A DNA stretch of 64,000 nucleotides, from NCBI GenBank assembly GCA_910576555.1, contig CAJTIY010000005.1, forward strand, positions 62,001 to 126,000, given 5' to 3'. Source of the stretch: an uncultured Alistipes sp. (GTDB lineage: Bacteria > Bacteroidota > Bacteroidia > Bacteroidales > Rikenellaceae). The notes under the pieces were generated by a model. That model had not been told where the DNA came from, made no database searches, and saw only the letters and a list, made by a program, of their open reading frames with translations. Made by a program: the position numbers and the translations under genes. Of this stretch, positions 40,414 through 47,985 are shown in pieces; within the stretch, counting starts at the first letter, position 1; each line of letters opens with the position of its first letter.

Positions 40414-40445
40414 CAAGTTTACTACTAATTTTTTAGAAATACAAA
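40414..40445 (-). promoter_or_regulatory. Promoter of blaI-M56 unit
   Basis: Minus strand TTTG (40442-40445), 20-nt spacer, TAAACTTG (40414-40421; one mismatch). The spacer contains one operator arm. Confidence 0.7.
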
Positions 40446-40468
40446 TTTCATACTAAAAAATTAGTAGT
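40421..40468. promoter_or_regulatory. BlaI-type operator pair
   Basis: Perfect 16-bp inverted repeat: ACTACTAATTTTTTAG (40421-40436) and CTAAAAAATTAGTAGT (40453-40468), 16 nt apart. Each arm is itself palindromic (CTAA-N4-TTAG), so two repressor dimers could bind on both sides of the -33 element. Confidence 0.75.
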
Positions 40469-40502
40469 TCGCGGCGGAAAATTTCGATACCTATATTTAT
40501 AT

Positions 40503-40536
40503 AAAAACCCGCCGGAGCGGGGATGCGTCCGGCGGG
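40503..40536 (-). terminator. Intrinsic terminator of the S24-type repressor gene
   Basis: CCCGCCGGA / TCCGGCGGG stem, followed on the minus strand by TTTTT, 20 nt after the stop. Confidence 0.8.
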
Positions 40537-40557
40537 CGTCGTGCGGGGAGGGAAGGA

Positions 40558-41295
40558 TTAACCCATCGTGTTGTAGCGTACGCTGGCGCGGATCAGGGCG
40601 GCGGCCCGGATGCAGGCCACGTGGATCTCTTTGGGGGCGTGGTGCGGGTCGTGGCTCACGAGCAGGATCCGGTCGTCGTCCTGCGAGCGGTGGACGTAGC
40701 GCAGGACGGTGTAGGTCTCGCCGTCGATCTCGAAGGCGACGAGGTAGGTTTCGCCCCACAGGAATCCGTCGGGAATGTCGCGGACCCGTTTGTAGAGTAC
40801 GATGTCGCCGCTCTTGAGGATCGGGGCCATCGCATCGCCCGCAATGCGCAGGGCGCCGTCGCAGGCCGGCAGGCCGGGAAGCGTCAGGCGGGAAACCGGT
40901 ACGGGAGGCAGCTCGTCGTCGAACAGACCGGCGAGTCCCGTCAGGGGGTCGAGCCGGTAGAGCGGCACCGAACGCAGGTCGTAGTCGGGGCAGGTCGCAT
41001 CGGATACATCGGCCGTCAGCTGCTCCTCGGCCGTGGGGTAGGCGTCGCTCGCGGGCGAGGCCGCAGGCGCTGCGTACATCGTGCCGCGACCCGTCAGCAG
41101 CCACTCCGAATTGAGGTTCGGATAGCAGGTCAGAATCTTGGCTATCTTGTCGCTGCCCAATTCGCTCTTGAGCCCCGAACCTTTGAAGTTCGAGGCCGAT
41201 ATGCCCGTTTCACGGTAAAACGATTCGCGGGAAATGCCGCTTATTTCCAGATACTTGAGTATTCTTATCTTGATTTGCGACAAAATTTTGTCCAT
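40558..41295 (-). CDS. HTH / S24 LexA-CI-like regulator with degenerate protease site
   Basis: 245 residues. The N-terminal third is a CI-type DNA-binding domain (RESFYRETGISASNFKGSG, NSEWLLTGRG), common in Bacteroidota S24 regulators. The C-terminal half has the S24 fold, but the expected Ser of GDSM is Ala155 (GDAMAPIL) and the expected Lys partner is Arg199 (VLRYVHR). It should therefore not cleave itself, unlike LexA or CI. SGDIVLYKR and the rest of the fold are intact. Target unknown; a divergent promoter and a short transcript lie directly upstream. Confidence 0.85.
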   Translation of the reverse strand: MDKILSQIKIRILKYLEISGISRESFYRETGISASNFKGSGLKSELGSDKIAKILTCYPNLNSEWLLTGRGTMYAAPAASPASDAYPTAEEQLTADVSDATCPDYDLRSVPLYRLDPLTGLAGLFDDELPPVPVSRLTLPGLPACDGALRIAGDAMAPILKSGDIVLYKRVRDIPDGFLWGETYLVAFEIDGETYTVLRYVHRSQDDDRILLVSHDPHHAPKEIHVACIRAAALIRASVRYNTMG

Positions 41296-41351
41296 AAAAT
41301 TTGGTTCGGTCGTAATTTAGACCTATATTTGCATTGAGGATGGACAAAATT
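41284..41351. repeat. 12-bp inverted repeat flanking the divergent promoter
   Basis: AATTTTGTCCAT (41284-41295) and ATGGACAAAATT (41340-41351) are exact reverse complements, 44 nt apart. Each contains a start codon pointing outward, so the repressor and the small ORF both begin MDKI. Confidence 0.85.
41300..41331 (+). promoter_or_regulatory. Rightward promoter divergent from the S24-type repressor
   Basis: TTTG (41300-41303), 20-nt spacer, TATATTTG (41324-41331): full consensus. No conventional gene lies downstream. Confidence 0.75.
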
Positions 41352-41511
41352 AAAGAAAATTTCCGAAATCCGAAACGAATCTGACGCACTTTGCATATTT
41401 CCCCAATTCAGCGGTTTTCCGCGGCGGGCGGGGCACATCTCTTAGGGATGCCGGCGATCGGTTTTCAGCGGAGCGACGGTTTGCCGGCATGTTGCTCCGC
41501 CCGTTTTTTTT
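41338..41511 (+). ncRNA. Candidate small RNA (promoter to terminator, about 170 nt)
   Basis: Bounded by a consensus promoter and an intrinsic terminator. It contains a 14-codon ORF (41340-41384, MDKIKENFRNPKRI) beginning with the same residues as the repressor, then small hairpins (GCGG-TTTT-CCGC near 41415; GGCA...TGCC near 41430-41450) before the terminator. No Rfam family was recognised by eye; it is not 4.5S, tmRNA or RNase P. It could be a regulatory RNA or a leader peptide unit. Confidence 0.5.
41468..41511 (+). terminator. Intrinsic terminator of the candidate small RNA
   Basis: GCGGAGCGAC pairs with GTTGCTCCGC (10 bp, one G-U), 13-nt loop, then CCG and T8. One of the clearest terminators in the window. 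Confidence 0.85.
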
Positions 41512-42565
41512 CGTGAGTTGCGGCGCGGTGCCGAATTTTGTCGCACGGGGGCATTTTCGGGGTCGTCTTCGGGAGGTCGTCTTCGGGCGGTTGTCTTCGG
41601 GGGGGGGCTTCGGGGGGCGAATCCGGGGAGTGGCCGGATGTCTCGGGAAGGAGCGGCCGGGTGTCCCGGGAGGAGGAACCCCGGTCGGGTATCTTCGGGG
41701 GCTTAGGTCGGGCGATGTCCGGTGCCGATCGGGTGCCGACGGTTTGCGGGCTTCCGCTCGGCGAGGCGCGAAAACCGGAGTGACTGTTCCGATCCGAGGG
41801 CCGGTGTGATGGCGGTTATCCGAAGGGATTCGGAAATCGTGGTGTCGGTTCCGATCCGAGGGGCGGCGTGATGGGGCGTTGCCTGAATAGAGCAGGAAAT
41901 GGGGACGATGGGGCCGATCCGAGAGCCGATGTGATAGGGCTTGCCCGAAAGGAGCGGGAAATCGGGGTGCCGGTGGTTGTCCGTGGATACTCGAAAGCAG
42001 GCGTGTCGGGTGGCCGTCCGAAGCGACGATACGCTCCTGTGCGGGGGCGGGGCGGTTACGATGCGTGGCTTGGTGCGGATTTCGGAGTGTCCGGTGAGAT
42101 GTTGCGATTCCTGCGTGCTGCTGTCGTAGTGGATTCGGGCCTGTTGCGATGCGGTGTGCGATTGCGGCGGCTCGTGCATGGTTACGACTCCGAAGTCCGG
42201 TAACGGCGGTGTATGGGCGTGAGACCGTTACGGAGGCGCTGTAACGTCGGAGTGCGGTCTCGGGACCGGCGGCGTGTGGCCGGAACGCAGTGCGAGCTGG
42301 GTAGGTTGTGGGCCTCCGGCAAGACGCTCGGGCGCGAGGTTGCGGCGTATACGGAGGCGCTGTAACTTCGGAGTGCGGCCTCGGTCCCGGCGGCGTGTGG
42401 CCGGGACGCAGTGCGCGACGGGCTCAGGCCGGAAACCGCGGGCAGGGGACGTGTGTTTCGGCGACGGTGCGCGGCGGATCCGATCGGGCTGCGGCGACTG
42501 CTCGGCGGGATGATCGCGGTGTCGGCCGGGCAGGAAGCATAGCGGCCGGATCGGCCCCGGAGCGA
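41512..42565. other. Noncoding, repeat-rich region between the small RNA and trmB
   Basis: About 1 kb without a convincing gene; long frames on both strands have improbable composition. 41580-41700 is a G-rich stretch with repeated CTTCGGG and a G9 run. 41780-41975 contains three degenerate copies of a 64-65-nt unit starting near CCGATCCGAG. 42230-42422 contains a 72-nt direct repeat. Confidence 0.7.
42230..42422. repeat. 72-nt direct repeat, two copies 121 nt apart
   Basis: Copies at 42230-42301 and 42351-42422, both starting ACGGAGGCGCTGTAAC and about 90 percent alike. The second forms a perfect GTCCCGGC / GCCGGGAC stem; the first keeps only its inner CCGGC/GCCGG pairs. Confidence 0.8.
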
Positions 42566-43330
42566 CTATTTCGCTCCGTGATCGGCCGAATGGCGTACCG
42601 CTTCGTTGTCCTTCTCCGCCTTCTCGTCTTCCTCCCAGTCGAACCACGGGAAGTCGCGGCGTTCGCCGAGCGAGAAGCGCGTGTAGGTGATCGGGAGTCC
42701 CATGCCGAGGAACATGCGTTCGTAGGCCGTTTTTACCGACAGCACCTCGTCGGCATAGCCCGAGCCGTAGATGTCCGGTTCGGAGACTTCGCAGGGCAGC
42801 CCGAAGCGGCGGATCACCTCGTCGGTATAGGCATAGAGGTGTTTCGAGTCGGTTTTGAGGTTCACGGCGCCGCCCGGTCGGAGCAGGCGGGCATAACGCT
42901 CGAGAAAGAGCGGCGAAGTAAGGCGCTTTTTCGCACGCCGCGTCTTGAGCTGCGGGTCGGGGAAGGTGATCCAGATTTCGTCCACCTCGCCTTCGCCGAA
43001 AAGACCGTCGAGGAACTCGATGCGGGTGCGCAGAAACCCGACGTTGGGCATGCTTCGTTCTGTGGCGGTCTTGGCGCCGCGCCACATGCGTGCGCCCTTG
43101 ATGTCGATGCCTATGTAGTTGCGTTCGGGGTCCCGCTCGGCGAGGGCTACGGTGTATTCGCCCTTGCCGCAGCCGAGCTCAAGGACTATGGGGCGGTCGT
43201 TGCGGAAGAAATCGCGGTTCCAATGCCCTTTGAGCGGGTGGTCGCAGCGGAATACTTCGTCGAATTCGGGTTGTACGAAGCAGGCGAACGTGGTGTTTTC
43301 GCGGAATTTACGGAGTTTGTCTTTACCCAT
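42566..43330 (-). CDS. trmB: tRNA (guanine-N7-)-methyltransferase
   Basis: 254-residue SAM-dependent enzyme that methylates G46 in the tRNA variable loop. LELGCGKGEYTVALAE (about 50) binds SAM, NYIGIDIKGARMW follows, and WITFPDPQLKTRRAKKRL (about 125) is the TrmB signature; NLKTDSKHLYAYT is also typical. Start taken at MGKDKLRKF as in relatives; an ATG three codons earlier is possible. The acidic, lysine-rich C-terminal tail is about 20 residues longer than usual. It is isolated between two noncoding regions. Confidence 0.94.
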   Translation of the reverse strand: MGKDKLRKFRENTTFACFVQPEFDEVFRCDHPLKGHWNRDFFRNDRPIVLELGCGKGEYTVALAERDPERNYIGIDIKGARMWRGAKTATERSMPNVGFLRTRIEFLDGLFGEGEVDEIWITFPDPQLKTRRAKKRLTSPLFLERYARLLRPGGAVNLKTDSKHLYAYTDEVIRRFGLPCEVSEPDIYGSGYADEVLSVKTAYERMFLGMGLPITYTRFSLGERRDFPWFDWEEDEKAEKDNEAVRHSADHGAK

Positions 43331-43976
43331 GTCGGTCATGCGGTGCACGCGGCACCTTTGTCGGTTTGTCCCGGAACTCCGGGAATATTCGGTAGTTGTC
43401 AGCAGGCCGCGCGCATCGGCCGGATGCCGGGGCGTTCGTTCGCGTGGGGCGGTTACCGTCGGGGGCCGAGCTGTGCGCAATACAGGCGTCGGTGCGCCTC
43501 TTTCGCTGCTACCTGTGTTTCGTGTCGTCAGGTGCCCCGGATGTCGCGGGGCCGTCGTCTGCGTGCGGCGGCGGGAAGCGGCATCAGGTTCGTGTCGTCT
43601 GTGTTTCGCTGCCGTCGGTCGTTCAGGGGCGCGGGGTCGTCATCCGCGTGCGGCAGCGGGACGGTCGGTTCGGCGCTCTTTTGCGGGCCGGTCTGCCGTG
43701 GCTTCGGCTGCCGGAAACACTTCGAGTGGCCGTCGGTTTCGGTCGGCTATGCCGAGTGTGCCCGTCGTCCGGTATGTTGGACGACGACAGGGTGGCTCCG
43801 TCCGATCGTCGGACCTGTCGCGTGATGCGGCATCGGAGCAGGATGCGGCAGAGCGTTCGTCGCTGGCGGCGTACTGCGGAGCGCATCGTGTGCGGTCCCG
43901 TGCCTATTCGCGGGAACCGGTGTCGCTCCGTGCGTGTTCCGCATCCTCTCCGGGGTGCGGCGCCTCGGCGCCGTCC
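43331..43976. other. Intergenic region between trmB and gldH
   Basis: 646 bases, G/T-rich on the plus strand, no credible gene. Two imperfect copies of a roughly 35-nt motif around GCGTGCGGC lie near 43550 and 43632. No promoter for trmB or terminator for gldH could be pointed out. Confidence 0.6.
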
Positions 43977-44447
43977 CTATTCCAGCCCGGCCGCGTCGCT
44001 CGCGACGATGCGGACGCCGACCGCCTCGATGCCCTGCGCCGGACGCACGGGAGCGATCGTCAGCCGATAGGGGCCGGTGCGGGGTAGCACGGCGCGCCTC
44101 CGGTAGGGGGTCACCCGTTCGCGGATGCGCGTTGCGGAGCGCGCGCGTTGCGGAATCGTCAGCAGCAGCCGCTCTTCGCAACGCAGCGAATCGGGCGAGT
44201 GGGCCACGATGCGCACCGACAGCGTGTCTTCGGCGAAGCGTCCCGCGCTGCGGACGAACAGCTCGATGTCGCGGAGCGCGACCGTATCGCGGTTCTCGAT
44301 GACGATGGTGGCCGCCTCCTCCCACCCGCCGGGATCCACATCGGCGACGGCGAGCTGAACCGGAGCCTCGCAGCTCCACAGAAGCATGGCCGCGAGCGTT
44401 GCGAGGCTGCAGTGCAGGATCGATCGAAGCCGGTGCGTGCGTATCAT
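43977..44447 (-). CDS. gldH: GldH-like gliding-motility lipoprotein homologue
   Basis: 156-residue lipoprotein (LLWSC, Cys26). The pattern fits GldH: GGW near the N-terminus, IELFVRSAG with a following DTLSV, and a C-terminal GPYRLTIAP...GIEAVGVRI. GldH belongs to the gliding/type IX secretion gene set in Flavobacteriia, but homologues are widespread in non-gliding Bacteroidales, where the function is not known. Gene order (ricT then gldH, 6 nt apart) is the one common in the phylum and supports the call. Confidence 0.65.
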   Translation of the reverse strand: MIRTHRLRSILHCSLATLAAMLLWSCEAPVQLAVADVDPGGWEEAATIVIENRDTVALRDIELFVRSAGRFAEDTLSVRIVAHSPDSLRCEERLLLTIPQRARSATRIRERVTPYRRRAVLPRTGPYRLTIAPVRPAQGIEAVGVRIVASDAAGLE

Positions 44448-44453
44448 CGTCCG

Positions 44454-46109
44454 TTATTCGTCGGTCGGTTTCGGCTGCGGGGCATGCGCTTCCCGCGGGC
44501 TTCGGTCCTCATTCGCGTCGTTGCGGGGGCTCCGGGGCGTGTCGCCTTGTCCTTCGCTGCGGGGCCGCCGCGGGCGTTGCCGCTCCGTATGCCCGGCGCG
44601 GGTGTCGCCGTTGCGGTGCTGCTTCGGTGCGCCGTTCGCATGGTCGGCGCGTTCGGCGCCCTCCGGATTGCCGCTCTGACGACGACGGTCGTTCCGGTTG
44701 CGCGAACCGTTATCGCGGTTATCGGGCCGATCGGAGCGATTCGGCCGGTCGGTGCGTTCGCGGCGCGGCCAATCGTTGTTTCTCGATCCCGAAGGGCGAG
44801 GAGCTCCCTCCGTGCGGCGCTCGTCGGCGTGCGGAGCACGGGAGCCCTGCGGCGTACCCTCCGGGCGTTCCGAACGATGCTGCGCGTCGCCCCGGCCTGT
44901 GTGTCGCTCCTTCGCATCGGAGCGCTCCGTGCGGCCGTTCTCCCGACGCTCTTCGCGCGCGTCGCCGTTGCGGCCGTTGCGGCCGCCGCGCTTGCGGCGC
45001 TTCGATTTGTCGAAACGCGTGATGCTGTCTTCGTCCGATCCCGAACGATAGGTCGGCTCCTCGGCTGCGGGACCGAGCTCCTCCGCATCCTGCAGGCGGT
45101 CGACCTTCTTCCCGGCGCGGTTGAGCGCGAGAATCTCCTTCACGCGGGCTACCGGGAGCGTCGTGAGGTTGGCCATCGTATCTTTGGCCGAGGAGAAGGT
45201 CATCGTGCCGGCCAGAATGTCGCTCTTGACGAGGAACCATTCGCCGTCGATCGTCAGCAGCGGCTCGCGCAGTCGCGGGAACTCCTTGCGGGCGTCGACG
45301 TAGGCGTCGTACTCGTACATCATGCAGCATTTGAGCTTCGAGCACTGCCCCGCGAGTTTCTGGGGGTTGAGCGAGATCTCCTGTGCGCGTGCGGCACCCG
45401 TCGTGACGCTCGAGAAACTCGAGATCCACGATGCACAGCACAGCTCGCGGCCGCAGGCGCCCAGTCCTCCGATGCGGCCCGCCTCCTGCCGGGCGCCGAT
45501 CTGCTTCATCTCGATGCGGATGTGGAACCGCTCGGCGAAGACCTTGATCAGCTCGCGGAAGTCGACGCGCTCGTCGGCGATGTAGTAGAAGATCGCCTTG
45601 ATCTTGTCGCCCTGATACTCCACGTCGCCGATTTTCATGTTGAGCCCCATGTCGGCGGCGATCTGCCGTGCGGCGATCATCGTCTCGTGTTCGAGGGCGA
45701 TGGCCTCCTGCCAGCGTTCGATGTCGTAGGGCTTGGCCTTGCGGTAGATCTTGCGGAACTCGCCGTTGAAGGGGTTGAAGCCCGTGCGGCGCATCTGCTT
45801 GGCCACCATGTCGCCCGTGAGCGATACGATGCCGATGTCGTGCCCGGGCGACGCCTCGACGGCCACGATGTCGCCGCGCTGCAGGTCGAGGCCGTTGACG
45901 TTGCGGTAGAACGAGCGGCGCGTATTCTTGAAGCGCACCTCGAAGATATCGGTGGGGATGTTGTCGGGATAACCCTCCATCCACGCCGTTTCGTGGAGTT
46001 TGAAGCAGCCGTCGCAGGGCTTGGCTTCGATGTCGGTGCCGTTGTCGCGGAAGGCGCAGCCGCGGCCTATTTCGGGAATGAATCTATCTTTGTTCTTATC
46101 TCGGTCCAT
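44454..46109 (-). CDS. ricT: RicT/PSP1-domain protein with long arginine-rich tail
   Basis: 551 residues. Residues about 15-300 form the PSP1/RicT core: cysteines in GCAFRDNG and CDGCFKL at the start, GACGRELCCASW (about 218-229) and CSKLKCCMMYEYD (about 257-269), suited to an Fe-S cluster. RicT of Bacillus, with RicA and RicF, affects RNase Y processing of mRNA. From about 355 to the end the protein is a low-complexity tail rich in R, N, G, D, E and S with almost no hydrophobics, probably disordered and RNA-binding. Forms an operon with gldH. Confidence 0.85.
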   Translation of the reverse strand: MDRDKNKDRFIPEIGRGCAFRDNGTDIEAKPCDGCFKLHETAWMEGYPDNIPTDIFEVRFKNTRRSFYRNVNGLDLQRGDIVAVEASPGHDIGIVSLTGDMVAKQMRRTGFNPFNGEFRKIYRKAKPYDIERWQEAIALEHETMIAARQIAADMGLNMKIGDVEYQGDKIKAIFYYIADERVDFRELIKVFAERFHIRIEMKQIGARQEAGRIGGLGACGRELCCASWISSFSSVTTGAARAQEISLNPQKLAGQCSKLKCCMMYEYDAYVDARKEFPRLREPLLTIDGEWFLVKSDILAGTMTFSSAKDTMANLTTLPVARVKEILALNRAGKKVDRLQDAEELGPAAEEPTYRSGSDEDSITRFDKSKRRKRGGRNGRNGDAREERRENGRTERSDAKERHTGRGDAQHRSERPEGTPQGSRAPHADERRTEGAPRPSGSRNNDWPRRERTDRPNRSDRPDNRDNGSRNRNDRRRQSGNPEGAERADHANGAPKQHRNGDTRAGHTERQRPRRPRSEGQGDTPRSPRNDANEDRSPREAHAPQPKPTDE

Positions 46110-46170
46110 GCGGGGGTCGTATATTTCGGGTAAAGATACGCAAAATTTGCGAATTGCGCATCGTTGCGGT

Positions 46171-47547
46171 TCACTTTGGCTCCGTCGCGGCGTGCAGCGC
46201 GCGGACGCTGCGCCGGATGCGGCGGATGAGCAGCACGGCGGCCGACGAGAGTCCGAAGGTGAAGCCGAGGAAGAGACCCGCGGGTCCCATGCCCAGCTCG
46301 AAGCCGAGCAGGTAGCCCACGGGCAGGTTCAGCAGCCAGTAGGAGACCAGTGCGATCGGCATGATGACCTTCACGTCCTGAATGCCGCGCAGGATCCCTA
46401 TCGAGACGTTCTGGATGCCGTCCGAGAGCTGATAGAGGGCCGAGAAGACGAGCAGCTGGGAGGTGAGGGCGATCACCTCGGCGTTCGTGGTGAAGAGCGT
46501 CGGGATCCAGTGGCGCAGCGAGATGAAGACGAGCGCCGCCACGGCGTTCCATGCCAGCACGAGGTGGTAGGAGGCCTTCGCCGCGAGCGACAGCTCGCCG
46601 ATGGCGCGGGCGCCGTAGCAGTGCGACACGCGGATCGTCGTCGCGGCGCCGATCGACATCACGATCATGAAGGCGCAGTTGCCCAGCGTCGTGGCGATCT
46701 GGTTGGCGCTCATCGCCACCTTCGCCGTGTCGCCGAACCATCCCATCATAAGGCCCGTGCCGACGAAGGCCGAGGCTTCGAGGAACATCTGGAGCGAGAT
46801 CGGAAGCCCGATGCCGAGGAGCTTCCGTACGGTGCGGCGCGAGAGGTTGCGCAGCGAGAAGCCCGCGAGGTAGCTGCGGTAGCGGTCGCGGCTGCAGAAG
46901 TAGCCGATCATCAGTATCGGAGCGATGATGCGCGAGAGCAGCGTGCCCATGCCCGCGCCCACGGCGCCCATTTCGCGGAACCCGAGGTTGCCGTAGATGA
47001 ACAGCCAGTTGAATCCGATGTTGGCGATATTGGCGATGATCGTCACCGTCATCTCGACCTTCGTGTTGCCCACCCCTTCGAGGAACTGCTTGAAGGCGAA
47101 GAAGAGCATCAGGAAGGGCATGCTGACCACCAGCAGCCGGTAGTAGGGGATGGCCATGTCGACCACGTCGACGGGCTGTCCGAGCCGGTAGAGCAGCGGC
47201 GTGGCGATCCATTGCGCGAGCCCGAGCCCGATGCCCAGCAGCGTGTAGAAGACGATGGCGTTCTGCAGCAGATCGCCCGATCGGCGGCGGTCGCCCTGTG
47301 CGTAGAGTTCGCCGACGAGGGGCGTGAGGCCCAGCGCGATGCCCACCGCCGCGATGAAGACGATGAAGAAGACCGCGCCGCCGAACGACACGGCGGCCAG
47401 CGGCGTGGGATCGTCGCCGCCGTAGCGGCCGACCATTACGTTGTCGGCGAACTGCGTGAGGATCTGCCCCAACTGCGTCAGCACGACGGGCAAGGCCAGC
47501 CGGAGGTTGGCCTTGTATTGCGTTTTATAGGTTGCGAAGCGGTACAT
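46171..47547 (-). CDS. MATE-family multidrug/sodium antiporter
   Basis: 458-residue inner-membrane exporter with 12 predicted helices in two six-helix halves. Early motifs LALPVVLTQLGQILTQFADNVMVG and later GLPISLQMFLEASAF are typical of the NorM/MATE family (shown here only as their first parts). The start MYRFATYKTQYK gives the usual short amphipathic N-terminus; the longer upstream frame passes through the promoter and noncoding DNA. Substrate unknown: drug, dye or metabolite efflux is possible. Confidence 0.9.
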   Translation of the reverse strand: MYRFATYKTQYKANLRLALPVVLTQLGQILTQFADNVMVGRYGGDDPTPLAAVSFGGAVFFIVFIAAVGIALGLTPLVGELYAQGDRRRSGDLLQNAIVFYTLLGIGLGLAQWIATPLLYRLGQPVDVVDMAIPYYRLLVVSMPFLMLFFAFKQFLEGVGNTKVEMTVTIIANIANIGFNWLFIYGNLGFREMGAVGAGMGTLLSRIIAPILMIGYFCSRDRYRSYLAGFSLRNLSRRTVRKLLGIGLPISLQMFLEASAFVGTGLMMGWFGDTAKVAMSANQIATTLGNCAFMIVMSIGAATTIRVSHCYGARAIGELSLAAKASYHLVLAWNAVAALVFISLRHWIPTLFTTNAEVIALTSQLLVFSALYQLSDGIQNVSIGILRGIQDVKVIMPIALVSYWLLNLPVGYLLGFELGMGPAGLFLGFTFGLSSAAVLLIRRIRRSVRALHAATEPK

Positions 47548-47567
47548 CGATTCTGTGTTTCGGGCTG

Positions 47568-47575
47568 CAAAGGTA
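47568..47575 (-). promoter_or_regulatory. -7 box of the MATE gene
   Basis: TACCTTTG on the minus strand, 20 nt before the start codon; -33 element not clear. Confidence 0.6.
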
Positions 47576-47803
47576 GCAAATAATCGCAGAATGCCGAAAT
47601 GGGCCCGGCCGGCGACTGTCGATCGGATTGCCGGGCGGGGGCGGGTGTCGGGGCGGGGCGCGGCGGATGTCGGGGCGGAGCGGCGGAACCGGTGTGGGGT
47701 GTCCGGTGCGGCAGGGCGTGCCGGACAGGGTGCGTCGCGGGCGAGGGGCGTATGTCGGGGGACGGATGGCTCGGAGGGGCGGGCGGAGCCTGTGGGGCGC
47801 ATC

Positions 47804-47848
47804 GAAAAAAACTCCGCCCCGCCGGAGAGAGTTCCGGTGGGACGGAGT
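47804..47848 (-). terminator. Intrinsic terminator downstream of clpC
   Basis: ACTCCGTCCCACCGGA pairs with TCCGGCGGGGCGGAGT (two non-canonical positions), followed on the minus strand by T7. It lies 138 nt after the clpC stop. Confidence 0.8.
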
Positions 47849-47985
47849 CGCGAAGTTCGGGTCATCAGGGTCGCCTCGCGGGGAGGCGCATGCTGTGAGG
47901 AGACGCATGCCGCGGGGCCTATGCCGCGCAAGATCGGAGGCTGTCGGGCGGCGGCGACCGTCGCCCGCGTGCGGCGGCCGGCCGG

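Larger units (their letters stand above)
47548..47985. other. Intergenic region between MATE and clpC
   Basis: 438 bases. It contains the MATE promoter at its left end, a G-rich stretch with repeated GTCGGGGCG around 47630-47770, and the clpC terminator. No gene seen. Confidence 0.6.

Noticed and set aside
41703..42179. 158-codon minus-strand frame in the noncoding region
   Set aside because: Translates the degenerate repeats; no start signal and no protein-like pattern.
42566..43480. Longer trmB start at 43480
   Set aside because: The extra 50 residues are not TrmB-like and relatives begin MGK.
42308..43825. Plus-strand frame across the noncoding region and trmB
   Set aside because: Begins in repeats, runs antisense to trmB, and has R/G/A-rich random composition.
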